A DNA stretch of 64,000 nucleotides, from assembly GCF_937616625.2 (NCBI RefSeq), contig NC_065573.1, forward strand, positions 8,261,001-8,325,000, written 5' to 3'. Under the pieces are notes generated by a model, which searched no databases, was not told the origin of the DNA, and saw only the letters and a list, made by a program, of their open reading frames with translations. This stretch comes from Mercurialis annua (taxonomy: Eukaryota; Streptophyta; Magnoliopsida; Malpighiales; Euphorbiaceae). The position numbers were made by a program, and so were the translations under genes. Below are positions 26,901-40,559 of the stretch, in pieces. Each line of letters starts with the position of its first letter. The stretch's first letter is position 1.

Positions 26901-29900
26901 CATTTTAGCGATTTAAGCCAAACGTTTACAAATGTAAGGAAAAAATCCAAAAGTTTCACATTTTTAGCGATTGAAGCCAAACGTTTACAAACGTTACGGA
27001 ACAAAACCAAACGTTTCATCTTTTTAGCAATTTAAGCCAAACGTTTACAAACGTTACGAAAGAAAACCAAACGTTTTTAAGAATTTAAGCCAAACGTTTA
27101 CAAACGTTACGAAACAAAACCAAACGTTTAAAACTTATGAAACAAATCCAATTGTTTGCAAACGTTACAAAACAATACCAAACGTTTCACCATTTTTGCG
27201 ATTTAAGCCAAACGTTTACAAATCCAAGATTTCTCCTTTTTAACAATTTAAGCCAAACGTTTACAAACGTTACTGAACAAAACTAAACGTTTACAAAGGG
27301 TATAAAACATTACCAATCGTTTCACCTTTTTAGCGATTTAAGCTAAACGTAAACAAACATTACGAAACAAATCCAAACGTTTACAAATTTTACGAAACAA
27401 AACCAAACGTTTCAAAACGTTACGAAACAAATCAAACCGTTTCACCTTTTTAGCAATTGAAGCCAAACGTTAATAAACGTTACGAAACAAAACCAAACGT
27501 TTACAAACGTTAAGAAACAAATCAAAGCGTTTCACCTTTTTTGCAATTTAAGCCAAACGTTTATAAACGTTACGAAACAAATCCAAACGTGTCACATTTT
27601 TAGCGATTTAAGCTAAACGTTTAAAACGTTATGAAACAAATCCACATGTTTAAAACGTTACGAAAGAAATCCAAATCCAAACGTTTAAAATGTTAAGAAA
27701 CAAATCCAAACGTAAAAAGGTGAAACGATTTGGGGAAATGTTTACAAACGTTATGAAACAAAACGAAATGTTTTTCATTTTTAGCGATTTAAGCCAAATA
27801 TTTTGAAACGTTACGAAACAAAACAAAACGGTTAAAACGTTACGAAATAAATCCAAATCCCAATGTTTAAAACGTTACGAAACAAATCCAAACGTGAAAA
27901 GGTCAAACAATTTGGGGAAACGTTTACAAACGTTACGATACAAAACCAAATGTTTCCCATTTTTAGCGATATAAGCCACACATCTTAAACATTACGTAAG
28001 AAAACCATATCCAAACATGTCCCCATTATTGCGATTCAAGCCGAACGTTTACAAACGTTACGAAACAAATCAAAACATGTCAGATTTTAAGCGATTGAAG
28101 CCAAACGTTTACATACGTTATGAAACAAAACTAAACGTTTAAAACATTACGAAACAAAACCAAACGTTTTACCTTTTTAGCGATTTAAGCGAACAACTTA
28201 AAAGGATACGAAACAAATTCAAACGTTTTCCCTTTTTAGCGATTTAAGCCAAACGTATACTAACGTTACGTAACAAATCCAAATGTTTCACCTATTTAGC
28301 GATTTAAGCCAAACGTTTACAAACTTTACGAAATAAATCCAAGCGTTTCACCTTATTAGCAATTTAGGCCAAACGTTTACGAACGTTACAAAACAAAACC
28401 AAACGTTTCCCATTTTTAGCGATTTAAGCCAAACATTTACAAACGTTACGAAACAAATCCAAGCATTTCACCTTTTTAGCAATTTAAGCCAAACGTTAAA
28501 AAACTTAACAAAACAAAACCAAATAATTCACCTTTTTAGCGATTTAAGTCAAACGTTTACAAACGTTTCAAAACAAATCCAAACGTTTCCCCATTTTAGC
28601 GATTTAAGCCAAACTTTTAAAACGTTACGAAACAAATCCAAACGTTTCACCTTTTTAGCGATTTAATCCAAACGTTTACAAACGTTACGAAACAATTCCA
28701 AACGTTTCACTTTTTTAGCGATTTAAGTAAACCATTTACAAACGTTACGAAACAAATCCAAGCGTTTCACCTTTTTAGCAATATAAGCCAAACAATTACA
28801 AACGTTACGAAACAAATCCAAAAGTTTCACCTTTTTAGCGGATTAAGCCAAACATTTACAAACATTACGAAGCAAATCCAAACTTTTAAACAAATTAAAA
28901 CGTTTCACCTTTTTAGCGATTTAAGCCAAATGTTTACAAACGTTACGAAAAAATCCAAAGTTTCACCTTTTTAGCGATTTAAGCCAAACGTTTACAAACG
29001 TTACGAAACAAATCCAAACGTTTCACTTTTTTAGTAATATAAGCCAAACGTTTACGAACTTAACGAAATAAATCCAAACGTTTCACCTTTTTAGCAATTT
29101 AAGCAAACCATTTACAAACGTTACGAAAACAATCCAAGTGTTTCACCTTTTTAGCAATTTAAGCTAAAAGTTTATAAACATTATAGAACAAATCCAAACG
29201 TTTCCCCTTTTTAGCGGTTTAAGCCAAACGTTTACAAACGTTACGAAACAAATCCAAATGTTTAAACAAATCCTAATGTTTCACCTTTTTAGCGATTTAA
29301 GCCAAACGTTTACAAACGTTACAAAACAAATCCAAACGTTTCACCTTTTTATTGATTTAAGCCAAACGTTTACAAACATTACAAAACAAATCCAAATGTT
29401 TCACATTTTTAGCGATTTAAGCCAAACGTTTACAAACGTTACGAAACAAATCCAAACGTTTCCCCATTTTAGCGATTTAAGCCAAACTTTTATAATGTTT
29501 CGAAACAAATCCAAACGTTTCACCTTTTTAGCGATTTAAGCCAAACGTTTACAAACATTACGAAATAAATCCAAACGTTTAACCTTTTTAGTGATTTAAG
29601 CAAACCATTTACAAACGTTACGAAACAAATCAAAGCGGTTCATCTTTTTAGCGATTTAAGCAAACAATTTACAAACGTTACGAAACAAATCCAAACGTTT
29701 CACCTTTTTAACGATTTAAGCCAAACGTTTACAAACATTACGAAATAAATCCAAACGTTTCGCCTTTTTAGAGATTTAAGCCAAACGTTTACAAACGTTA
29801 TGAAACAAATCCAAATGTTTCCTCGTTTTAGCAATATATGCCAAACGTTTACAAACCTTACGAAACAAATCCAAAAGTTTCACCTTTTTAGATATTTAAG

Positions 29901-31000
29901 CCAAACGTTTACAAACGTCACGAAACAAATTCAAACGTTTCCCCTTTTTAGCGATTTAAGCCAAACGTTTACAAACGTTACGAAACAAATCCAAACGTTT
30001 CACCTTTTTAGTAATATATGCCAAACGTTTACAAACTTTACAAAACAAATCCAAACGTTTTATCTTTTTAGCTATATAAGCCAAACGTTTACAAACGTTA
30101 CGAAACAAATCCATACGTTTCACCTTTTTAGTGATTTAAGAAAAACGTTATAAAACAAATCCAAACGTTTCACCTTTTTAGCGATTTAAGCCAAACGTTT
30201 ACAAACGTTACAAAACAAATCCAAACGTTTCACCTTTTTAGCAATTTAAGCCAAACATTTACAAACGTTGCGAAACAAATCTAAATGTTTCACTTTTTAA
30301 GCGATTTAAGCCAAATGTTTACAAACGTTACGAAACAAATTCAACCTTTTCACCTTTTTAGCAATTTAAGCTAAACCTTTACAAATCCAAGCGTTTCACC
30401 TTTTTAGCAATATAAGCCAAATGTTTACAAACGTTACGAAACAGATCCAAACGTTTCACCTTTTTATCGATTTAAGCCAAACGTTTACAAACGCTACGAA
30501 ACAAATCCAAACGTTTACTCATTTTATCAATTTAAGCCAAACTTTTGGAAAGGTTATGAAACAAATTCAAATGTTTCACCTTTTTAGAAATTTAAACCGA
30601 ACATTTACAAATTTTATGAAACAAATCCGAACGTGTCACCTTTTTAGCGATGTAAGCATAACTTTAACCTTTTTCGCGATTTAAGCCGTATGTTTACAAA
30701 CGTTACAAAACAAAACCAAACGTTTAACCTTTTTAGCGATTTAAGTCAAACGTTTACAAACGTTACGAAACAAATCCAAATGTTTCAAACATTATGAAAC
30801 AAATCCAAGCGTATCACCTTTTTAGCAATTTAATCCGAACATTTACAAACGTTACGAAACAAAACCAAACGTTTCCCCTTTATAATGATTTAAGCCAAAC
30901 GTTTACAAACATTACGAAACAAATCTAAGTGTTTCACCTTTTTAGCAATTTAAGCCAAACGTTAGGAAAACAAATCCAAACGTTTCACCTTTTGTAACGA
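23901..31000 (+). repeat. Irregular satellite stretch between the duplication and the first cassette blocks
   Basis: Monomers here are more often truncated or fused than elsewhere, notably at 25040-25200, 25720-26020, 26180-26200, 26730-26790, 27060-27350 and 27600-28200. From about 28400 to 30400 the array becomes regular again, with long runs of exact 60-bp spacing. A rearranged stretch at 25784-25990 has an inverted relative at about 5745-5950. A pair of small inverted patches at 27711 and 27891 is the first instance of a cassette that recurs at 31.5, 34.4 and 36.1 kb. I see no other sequence type. Confidence 0.85.
27600..28180 (+). repeat. Paired-patch cassette, copy 1
   Basis: Two short opposite-orientation patches (AAAAGGTGAAAC or a close variant followed by ATTTGGGGAAA) lie at 27711-27741 and 27891-27922, 180 bp apart. 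They are embedded in shortened units with doubled AATCCAAATCC. The same arrangement recurs at 31.5, 34.4 and 36.1 kb, with 178-182 bp between the paired patches. Confidence 0.8.
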
Positions 31001-31069
31001 TTTTATCAAACGTTTAAAAACGTTACAAAACAGATCCAAATATATCACCTTTATAGCGATTTAAGCCAA

Positions 31070-33250
31070 ATGTTTACAAACATTACGAAACAAATTAAAA
31101 CGTTTCACCTTTTTAGCAATTTAAGCAAAACGTTTACAAATGTTACAAAACAAATCCAAATGTTTCACTTTTTTAGTGATTTACGCCAAATATTTACAAA
31201 CCTAACGAAACAAAACCAGACGTTTCCCCTTTTTAGCGATTTAAGCAAAACGTTTACAAACGTTACGAAACAAATCCAAACGTTTACAAATGTTGCGAAA
31301 CAAAACCAAACGTTTCAAAACGTTACGAAACAAATCCAAGTGTTTCACCTTTTTAGCGATTGAAGCCAAACGTTTACAAACGTTACGAAACAAAACCAAT
31401 CGTTTACAAACGTTATGAAACAAATCCAAGCGTTTCACCTTTTTAGCAATTTAAGCCAAACGTTATGAAACAAATCCAAACGTGTCACCTTTTTAGCGAT
31501 TTAAGATACACGTTTAAAACGTTACGTAACAAATCCAAATCCTAAAGTTTAAAACGTTACGAAACAAATCCAAACTTGAAAAGGTGAAAAAAATTGGGGA
31601 AACGTTTACAAATGTTGAGGGACAAAATAAAACGTTTTCCATTTTTAGCGATTTAACCCAAACGTTTCAAACGTTACGAAACAGAATCAAACGGTTAAAA
31701 CGTTACAAACCAAATCCAAACGTTTAAAACGTTACGAAACAAATCCAAACGTGAAAACGTGAAACCATTTAGCGAAACGTTTACAAACGTAACGAAACAA
31801 TACCAAAGGTTTCCCATTTTTAGCGATTTAAGCCACACGTTTTAACCATTACGAAACAAAACCAAACGTTTAAAATGTTAGGAAATAAATCCAATTGTTT
31901 CCCCATTTTATCGATTTAAGCCGAACGTTTACAAACGTTACGAAACAAATCCAAATGTTTCCCCTTTTTGGCGATTGAAGCCAAACGTTTACAAACGTTG
32001 CGAACAAAAACCAAACGTTTAAAACGTGACGAAAAAAACCAAACGTTTTACCTTTTATGCGATTTAAGCCAAACGTATAAAACGTTACGAAACAAATCTA
32101 AACGTTTCACCTTTTTGGCCATTTAAGCCAAATGTTTACAAACGTCACGTAAGAAATCCAAAGGTTTCACCTATTTAGCAATTTAAGACAAACGTTTACA
32201 AATGTTACGAAACAAATCTAAGCGTTTCACCTTTTTAGCGATTTAAGAAAAACGTTTACAAACGTTACGAAACAAATCCAACCGTTTCCCATTTTCAGCG
32301 ATTTAAGACAAACGTTTACAAACGTTACAAAACAAATCCAAGCCTTTCACCTTTTTAGCAATTTAAGCCAAGCGTTTACAAATGTTACAATACAAAACTA
32401 AACGTTTCTCCTTTTTAGCGATTTAAGCAAAACGTTTATAAAGTTACGAAACAAATCCAAACGTTTCCCCATTTTAGCGATTTAAGCTAAACGTTTAAAA
32501 CGTTACGAAACAAATCCAAACGTTTCAACTTTTTAGCGATTTAAGCCAAACGTTTACAAACATTACGAAACAATTCCAAACGTTTCACCTTTTTAGCGAT
32601 TTAAGCCAAACGTTTACAAATGTTACGAAACAAATGCAAGTGTTTCCCCTTCCTAGAAATTTAAGCCAAACGTTTATAAACGTTACGAAAAAAATCCAAA
32701 AGTTTCACCTTTTTAGCGATTTAAGCGAAACGTTTACAAACATTGCGAAACGAATCCAAACATTTCCCCTTTTTAGCAATTTAAGCCAAACGTTTACAAA
32801 CGTTCCGAAACAAGTCAAAAGATTTCACCTTTTTACTGATTTAAGCCAAACGTTTACAAACATTACGAAACAAATCCTAACGTTTCCCCTTTTTAGCAAT
32901 TTATGCCAAACGTTTACAAACGTTCCGAAACAAATCAAAAGATTTCACCTTTTTACCGATTTAAGCCAAACGTTTGCAAACATTATGAAACAAATCCAAA
33001 CATTTAACCTTATTGGCAATTTAAGCCAAACGTTTACAAACGTTACGGAACAAATCAAAACGTTTCAATTTAAGCCAAACGTTTACAAACGTTATGAAAC
33101 AAATCCAAACGTTTCAGCTTTTTAGCGATTTATGCCAAACATTTATTAACGTTACGGCTTAAATCGTTAAAAAGGTGAAACATTTGGATTTGTTTTGTAA
33201 GGTTTTAAACGTTTGGTTTTTTCATAACCTTACAAAACCAAACGTTTCAC
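31070..33250 (+). repeat. Higher-order satellite block, copy a (cassette plus inverted island B1)
   Basis: It contains a marker run of short units at about 31241-31438, then the paired patches at 31572-31605 and 31750-31780, and ends with the small inverted island at about 33157-33230. The marker run and patches recur at +2917 (34158, 34491, 34673) and +4585 (35826, 36160, 36340). The island recurs at 37678. Confidence 0.82.
33157..33230 (-). repeat. Inverted island B1
   Basis: About 75 bp of minus-orientation monomer (GGCTTAAATCG...GGTGAAACATTTGG) inside the plus array. With its flanks it can form either of two overlapping perfect stems: 13 bp (33192-33204 with 33226-33238) or 14 bp (33207-33220 with 33234-33247). 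Homologues lie at 37678, 40288, 47221 and 51186. Confidence 0.9.
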
Positions 33251-34076
33251 CTTTTTAGCGATGTAAGCTAAACGTTTACAAACAATACAAAACAAATCCA
33301 AACGTTTCACCTTTTAGCTATTCAAGATAAACATTTACAAATATTACGAAACAAATCCAAAAGTTTCACCTTTTTAGAGATTTAAGCCAAACGTTTACAA
33401 ACGTTACGAAACAAATCCAAATGTTTCACTTTTTTATCAATTTAAACCAAACGTTTACAAACGTTACGAAACAATTCTAAACGTTTCACCTTTTTAGCGA
33501 TTTAAGCCAAACGTTTACAAACATTACGAAACAAATCAAAGCGTTTCACCTTTTCAGCAAATTAAGCCAAACGTTTACAAACATTACGAAACAAATCCAT
33601 TCGTTTCACTTTTTTAGCGATTTAAGCCAAACGTTTACAAAGGTTACGAAAGAAATCCAAACGTTTCCTCGTTTTAAGAATTTAAGCCAAACGTTTAGAA
33701 ACGTTATGAAACAAATCCAAACGTTTCACCTTTTTAGCAATTTAATCCTAACGTTTACAAACGTTACAAAACAAATCCAAACGTGTCACCTTTTTAGCGA
33801 TTTAAGACAAACTTTTACCTTTTTAGCGATTTATGTCGAACGTTTACAAACGTTAAAAACAAAACCAAACGTTTCACCTTTTTAGCGATTCAAGCCAAAC
33901 GTTTACAAATGTTACGAAGTAAATCCAAACGTTTCAAACGTTACGAAACAAATCCAAGCGTTTCACCTTTTTAGCAATTTAAGCCAAACGTTTACAAACG
34001 TTACGAAACAAATCCAAACGTTTCGCCTTTTTAGAGATTCAAGCCAAACGTTACAAATGTTACGAAACAAATCCAA

Positions 34077-35750
34077 ATGTTTCACCTTTTTAGTGATTTA
34101 TGCCAAACGTTTACAAACCTAGCGAAACAAAACCAAACGTTTCCCCTTTCTAGCGATTTAAGCAAAACGTTTACAAACGTTACGAAACAAATCCAAACGT
34201 TTACAAATGTTACGAAACAAAACCAAATGTTTCCAAACGTTACGAAACAAATCCAAGCGTTTCACCTTTTTAGCGATTGAAGCCAAACGTTTACAAACGT
34301 TACGAAACAAAACCAAACGTTTACAAACGTTACGAAACGAATCCAAGTGTTTCACCTTTTTAGCAATTTAAGCAAAACATTACGAAACAAATCCAAACGT
34401 GTCACCTTTTTAGCTATTTAAGATAAACGTTTAAAACGTTACGTAACAAATCCAAATCCAAAAGTATAAAACGTTATGAAACAAATCCAAACGTGAAAAG
34501 GTGAAACAAATTGGGGAAACGTTTACAAACGTAGAGGGACAAAACGAAACGTTTTCCATTTTTAGCGATTTAAGCCAAACGATTCAAACGTTACGAAACA
34601 AAATCAAACGGTTAAAACGTTACGAACCAAATCCAAATCCAAACATTTAAAAAGTTACGACACAAATCCAAACGCGAAAAGGTGAAACGCTTTAGGGAAA
34701 CGTTTACAAACGTTACGAAACAAAACCAAACGTTTCCCATTTTTAGCGATTTAAGCCACACATTTTAAACATTACGAAACAAAACAAAACGTTTCAAATA
34801 TTACGAAACAAATCCAATTATTTCCTCATTTTAGCGTTTTAAGCCAAACGTTTACAAACATTACGAAACAAATCCAAATGTTTCCCCTATTTGGCGATTG
34901 AAGCCAAACGTTTACAAACGTTACGAAGCAAAACCAAACGTTTAAAACGTGACAAAAAAAAACCAAACGTTTTACCTTTTATGCGATTTAAGCCAAACGT
35001 ATAAAACGTTACGAAACAAATCAAAACGTTTCACCTTTTTGGCAATTTAAGCCAAATGTTTACAAACGTTACGTAAGAAATCCAAACGTTTCACCTATTT
35101 AGCGATTTAAGACAAACGTTTGCAAACGTTACGAAACAAATCTAAGCGTTTCACCTTTTTAGCGATTTAAGACAAACGTTTGCAAACATTACGAAACAAA
35201 TCCAAACGTTTCACATTTTCAGCGATTTAAGCCAAACGTTTACAAATGTTAAAAAACAAATCCAAGTGTTTCACCTTTTAAGCAATTTAAGCCAAACGTT
35301 TACAAAAGTTACAAAACAAAACCAAATGTTTCACCTTTTTCGCGATTTTAGCGAAATGTTTATAAACATTACGAAACAAATCCAAACGTTTTCCCATTTT
35401 AGCGATTTAAGCCAAACATTTAGAATGTTACGAAACAAATCTAAACATTTCAACTTTTTAGCGATTTAAGCCAAACGTTTACAAACGTTACAAAACAATT
35501 CCAAACGTTTCACCTTTTTAGCGATTTATGCCAAACGTTTACAAACGTTACGAAACAAATGCAAGCGTTTCCCCTTTTTAGCAATTTAAGCCAAACGTTT
35601 AGAAACGTTACAAAACAAATCCAAAAGTTTCACCTTTTTAACAATTTAAGACAAACGTTTGCACACATTACAAAACAAATCAATACATTTCACCTTTTTA
35701 GCGATTTAAGCAAAACGTTTACAAACGTTACGAAACAAATCCAAATGTTT
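34077..35750 (+). repeat. Higher-order satellite block, copy b
   Basis: The marker run at 34158-34355 and paired patches at 34491-34522 and 34673-34703 match copies a and c, at offsets of about 2917 and 1668. Copy b stops near 35750, where copy c begins, and has no inverted island of type B. It is probably a truncated duplicate. Confidence 0.8.
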
Positions 35751-37770
35751 CACCTTTTTAGAGATTTAAGCCAAACGTTTACAAACCTAACGAAACAAAA
35801 CCAAGCGTTTCCCCTTTTTAGCGATTTAAGAAAAACGTTTACAAACGTTACGAAAAAAATCCAAACGTTTACAAATGTTACGAAACAAAACCAAACATTT
35901 AAAAACGTTATGAAACAAATCCAAGCGTTTCACCTTTTTAGCGATTGAAGCCAACCGTTTACAAACGTTACGAAACAAAACCAAACGTTTAGAAATCTTA
36001 CGAAACAAATCCAAGCGTTTCACCTTTTTAGCAATTTAAGCCAAACGCTACGAAACAAATCCAAACGTGTTATATTTTTTGCGATTTAAGATAAACGTTT
36101 AAAACTTACGTAACAAATTCAAATCCAAAAGTTTAAAACGTTACGAAACAAATCCAAACGTGAAAAGGTGAAACAAATTAGGGAAATGTTTACAAACGTT
36201 GAGGGACAAAAAAACGTTTTCCATTTTTAGCGATTTAAGCCTAACGTTTCAAACGTTACGAAACAAAATCAAACGGTTAAAACGCTACGAACCAAATCTA
36301 AATAAAAACGTTTAAAACGTTACGAAACAAATCCAAACGTGAAAAGGTGAAACGATTAAGGAAAACGTTTACAAACGTTCTGAAACAAAACCAAACGTTT
36401 CCCATTTTTAGCGTTTTAAGCCACACGTTTTAAACATTACGAAATAAAACCAAACGCTTAAAATGTTACGAAACAAATCCAATTGTTTCCCCATTTTAGC
36501 GTTTTAAGCCGAACGTTTACAAATGTTACGAAACAAATCCAAACGTTTCCCCTTTTTGTCGATTGAAGCCAAACGTTTACAAACGTTACGAAACCAAACC
36601 AAACGTTTAAAACGTGACGAAAAAAAACCGAACGTTTTACCTTTTATGCGATTTAAGCCAAACGTATGAAACATTACGAAACAAATCCAAACGTTTCACC
36701 TTTTTGGCCATTTAAGCAAAATGTTTACAAACAATACGAAAGAAATCCAAACGTTTCACCTATTTAGCGATTTAAGACAAACGTTTACAAACGTTACGAA
36801 ACAAATTTAAGAGTTTCACCTTTTTAGCGATTTAAGACAAATGTTTACAAACGTTACGAAACAAATCCAAACGTTTCACATTTTCAGCGATTTAAGCCAA
36901 ACGTTTACAAATGTTACAAAACAAATCCAAGCGTTTCACCTTTTTAGCAATATAAGCCAAACGTTTATAAACGTTACAAAACAAAACCAAACGTTTCCCC
37001 TTTTTAGCGATTTAAGCAAAACGTTTATAAACGTTACGAAAGAAATCCAAACGTTTCCCCATTTCAGCGATTTAAGCCAAACGTTTAAAACGTTACGAAA
37101 CAAATTTAAACGTTTCAACTTTTTAGCGATTTAAGCCAAACGTTTACAAACGTTACGAAACAATTCCAAAGGTTTCACCTTTTTAGCGATTTAAGCAAAA
37201 CGTTTACAAACGTTACGAAACAAATGCAAGCGTTTCCCCTTTTTAGCAATTTAAGCCAAACGTTTATAAACTTACGAAACAAATCCAAAAGTTTCACCTT
37301 TTTAGCGATTTAAGCCAAACATTTACAAATATTACAAAACAAATCCAAACGTTTCACCTTTTTAGCGATATAAGCCAAACGTTTACAAACGTTACGAAAC
37401 AAATCTAAACGTTTCAACTTTTTAGCAATTTAAGCCAAACGTTTATAAACGTTCCGAAACACATCAAAACCTTTATACCGATTTAAGCCAAATGTTTAAA
37501 AACATTACGAAACACATCCAAACGTTTAACTTTATTGGCAATTTAAGCCAAACGTTTACAAACGTTACGGAACAAATCCAAACGTTTCAAATTAAGCCAA
37601 ACGTTTACAAACGTTATGAAACAAATCTAAATGTTTCCCCTTTTTAGCGATTTAAGCCAAACATTTATAAACGTTACGGCTTAAATCGCTAAAAAGGTGA
37701 AACGTTTGGATTTGTTTCGTGAGGTTTTAAACCTTTGGTTTTTTTTCATATCCTTACAAAACAAAACCTT
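35750..37770 (+). repeat. Higher-order satellite block, copy c (cassette plus inverted island B2)
   Basis: The marker run at 35826-36023, paired patches at 36160-36190 and 36340-36370, and the inverted island at 37678-37752 occur in the same order as in copy a (31.07-33.25 kb). Confidence 0.82.
37678..37752 (-). repeat. Inverted island B2
   Basis: Same junction as B1 (AAACGTTACGGCTTAAATCG) and the same exit into CCTTACAAAAC. The hairpin potential is weaker because of substitutions in the right half. Confidence 0.9.
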
Positions 37771-38886
37771 TCACCTTTTTAGCGATGTAAGCCAAACGTT
37801 TACAAACAATACAAAACAAATCCAAACGTTTCACCTTTTAGCAATTTAAGCTAAACGTTTACAAACATTACGAAACAAATCCAAACCTTTTACCTTTTTA
37901 GCGATTTAAGCCAAACGTTTACAAACGTTTACGAAACAAATCCAAATATTTCACCTTTTTAGCAATTTAAACCAAACGTTTACAAACGTTACGAAAAAAT
38001 TCCAAACGTTTCACCTTTTTAGCGATTTAAGCCAAACGTTTACAAACGTTACGAAACAATCCAAGCGTTTCACTTTTTCAGCAAATTAAGCCAAACGTTT
38101 ACAAACATTACGAAACAAATCCATACGTTTCACCATTTTAGCGATTTTAGCCAAACGTTTACAAAGGTTACGAAACAAATCAAAACATTTCCTCGTTTTA
38201 GCAATTTAAGACAAACGTTTACAAACGCTATGAAACAAATCCAAACGTTTCAACTTTTTAGCAATTTAATCCGAATGTTTACAAATGTTACGTAACAAAT
38301 CCAAACGTGTCATCTTTTTATCGATTTAAGCCAAACTTTAACCTTTTTAGCGTTTTAAGTAGAACATCTACAAACATTACAAAAGAAAACCAAACGTTTC
38401 CTTTTTAGCGATTCAAGCCAAACGTTTACAAACATTTCGAAACAATTCCAACCGTTTCACCTTTTTAGCAATTTAATCCAAACGTTTACAAACGTTACGA
38501 AACAAATCCAAACGTTTCGTCTTTTTAGAGATATAAGCCAAACGTTTACAAACGTTACGAAACAAATCCAAACGTTTCACCTTTTTAGCGATTTAAGCCA
38601 AACGTTTGCAAACGTTACAAAACAAAATAAAAACATTTCACATTTTTAGCGATTTAAGCCAAACATTTATAAACCTTACAAACCAAAACCAAACGTTTCA
38701 CATTTTTAGCAGTTTAAGCCAAACATTTACAAACGTTACAGAACAAAACCAAGCGTTTACACACGTTACGAAACAAATCTAAACGTTTCTCATTTTTAGC
38801 GATTTATGGAAAATGTTTTACAAACGTTACAAAACAAAGCCAAACGTTTACAAGAGTTACGAAACAAATCCAAGCGTTTCGCCGTT

Positions 38887-39035
38887 TTGGCTTTATTTCG
38901 TAACGTTCGTAAACGTTTGGCTTAAATCGCTAAAATGGGAAAATGTTTGGTTTTGTTTCATAACCTTTGTAAACATTTTGCTTAAATTGCTAAAAAGGTG
39001 AAACGTTTGGTTTTGTTTTGTAATGTTTGTAAACG
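38887..39035 (-). repeat. Inverted island C1
   Basis: About 150 bp of minus-orientation monomer entered through TTTTGGCTTTATTTCGTAAC and left through GTAAACGTTTCCCCATTTTA. The same junctions recur at 42055 and 45652, and in part at 44478 and 49390. Confidence 0.9.
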
Positions 39036-40287
39036 TTTCCCCATTTTAGCAATTTAAGCCAAACGTTTTTAAACGTTACAAAATAAATCAAAACGTTTCC
39101 CCTTTTTAGCTATTTAAACAAAACGTTACGAGGCAAATCCAAGCTTTTCACCTTTTAACAATTTAAGCAAAACATTTACAAACGTTACGAAACAAATCCA
39201 AACTTTTCATTTTTTGGCGATTTAAGCACATTGTTTACAAACGCTACGAAAAAAATCCAAACGTTTCACCTTTTTAGCGATTGAAGCCAAACGTTAACAA
39301 ACGCTACGAAACAAATCCAAACGTTTCCCCTTTTTAGCAAGTTAGGCCAAATATTCCATCTTTTTTGCAATTTAAGACAAATATTTACAAAACGTCACTA
39401 AACAAAACCAAACGTTTCACCTTTTTAGCAATTTAAGTCAAACGTTTACAAACGTTACGAAACAAATCCAAATATTTCACCTTTTTAGCAATTTAAGCCA
39501 AACACTTAAAAGCGTTACGAAACAAATCCAAGTGTTTCACCTTATTAGCAATTTAAGCCAAACGTTTACAAACGTTGCAAAACAAAACCAAACGTTTCAC
39601 TTTTTTTGCGATTTAAGCCAAACGTTTATAAACGTTACCAACCAAATCCAAACGCTTACCCATTTTAGCAATTTAAGCCTAACGTTTAAAACGTCACGAA
39701 ATAAATCCAAACGTTTCAACTTTTTAGCGATTTAAGCCACACGTTTACAAATGTTACAAAAGAAATCCAAATGTTTCACCTTTTTAGCGATTTAAGCCAA
39801 ACGTTTACAAACGTTACAAAACAAATGCAAGTGTTTCACCTTTTTAGCAATTTAAGCCAAACGTTAGCAAATGTTACGAAACAAATCCAAATGTTTCACC
39901 TTTTTAGCGATTTAAGCCAAACGTTTAAAAACGTTACAAAACAAATCCAAACGTTTCACCTTTTTAGCGATTTAAGCCAAACGTTTACAAACGTTACAAA
40001 ACAAATTCAAACGTTTCCCTTTTTTAGCGATTTAAGCCAAACGTTTACAAACGTTACGAAATAAATCCAAACATTTCACCTTTTTAGCGATTTAAGCCAA
40101 ACGTTTACAAAACTTATGAAACAAATCCAAATGTTTAACCTTATTGGCAATTTAAGCCAAACGTTTCCAAACGGTATAAAACAAATCCAAACGGTTCAAT
40201 TTAAGCAAAACGTTTACTAACGTTATGAAACAAATCCAAATGTTTCCCCTTTTTAGCGATTTAAGCCAAACGTTTATAAACGTTACA

Positions 40288-40360
40288 GCTTAAATCGGTA
40301 AATCGGTGAAACGTTTGGATTTGTTTCGTAAGGTTTTAAACGTTTGATTTTTTTTCATAA
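40288..40360 (-). repeat. Inverted island B3
   Basis: Same class as B1: the entry GTTACAGCTTAAATCGG carries one change, and the exit is again AACCTTACAAAACC. Confidence 0.9.
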
Positions 40361-40559
40361 CCTTACAAAACCAGACATTTCACCTTTTTAGCGATGTAAG
40401 CCAAACGTTTACAAGGAATACAAAACAAATCCAAATATTTCACCTTTTAGCAAATTAAGCTAAACATTTACAAACATTACAAAACAAATCCAAACGTTTC
40501 ACCTTTTTAGCGATTTAAGCCAAACGTTTACAAACGTTACAAAACAAATCCAAATGTTT

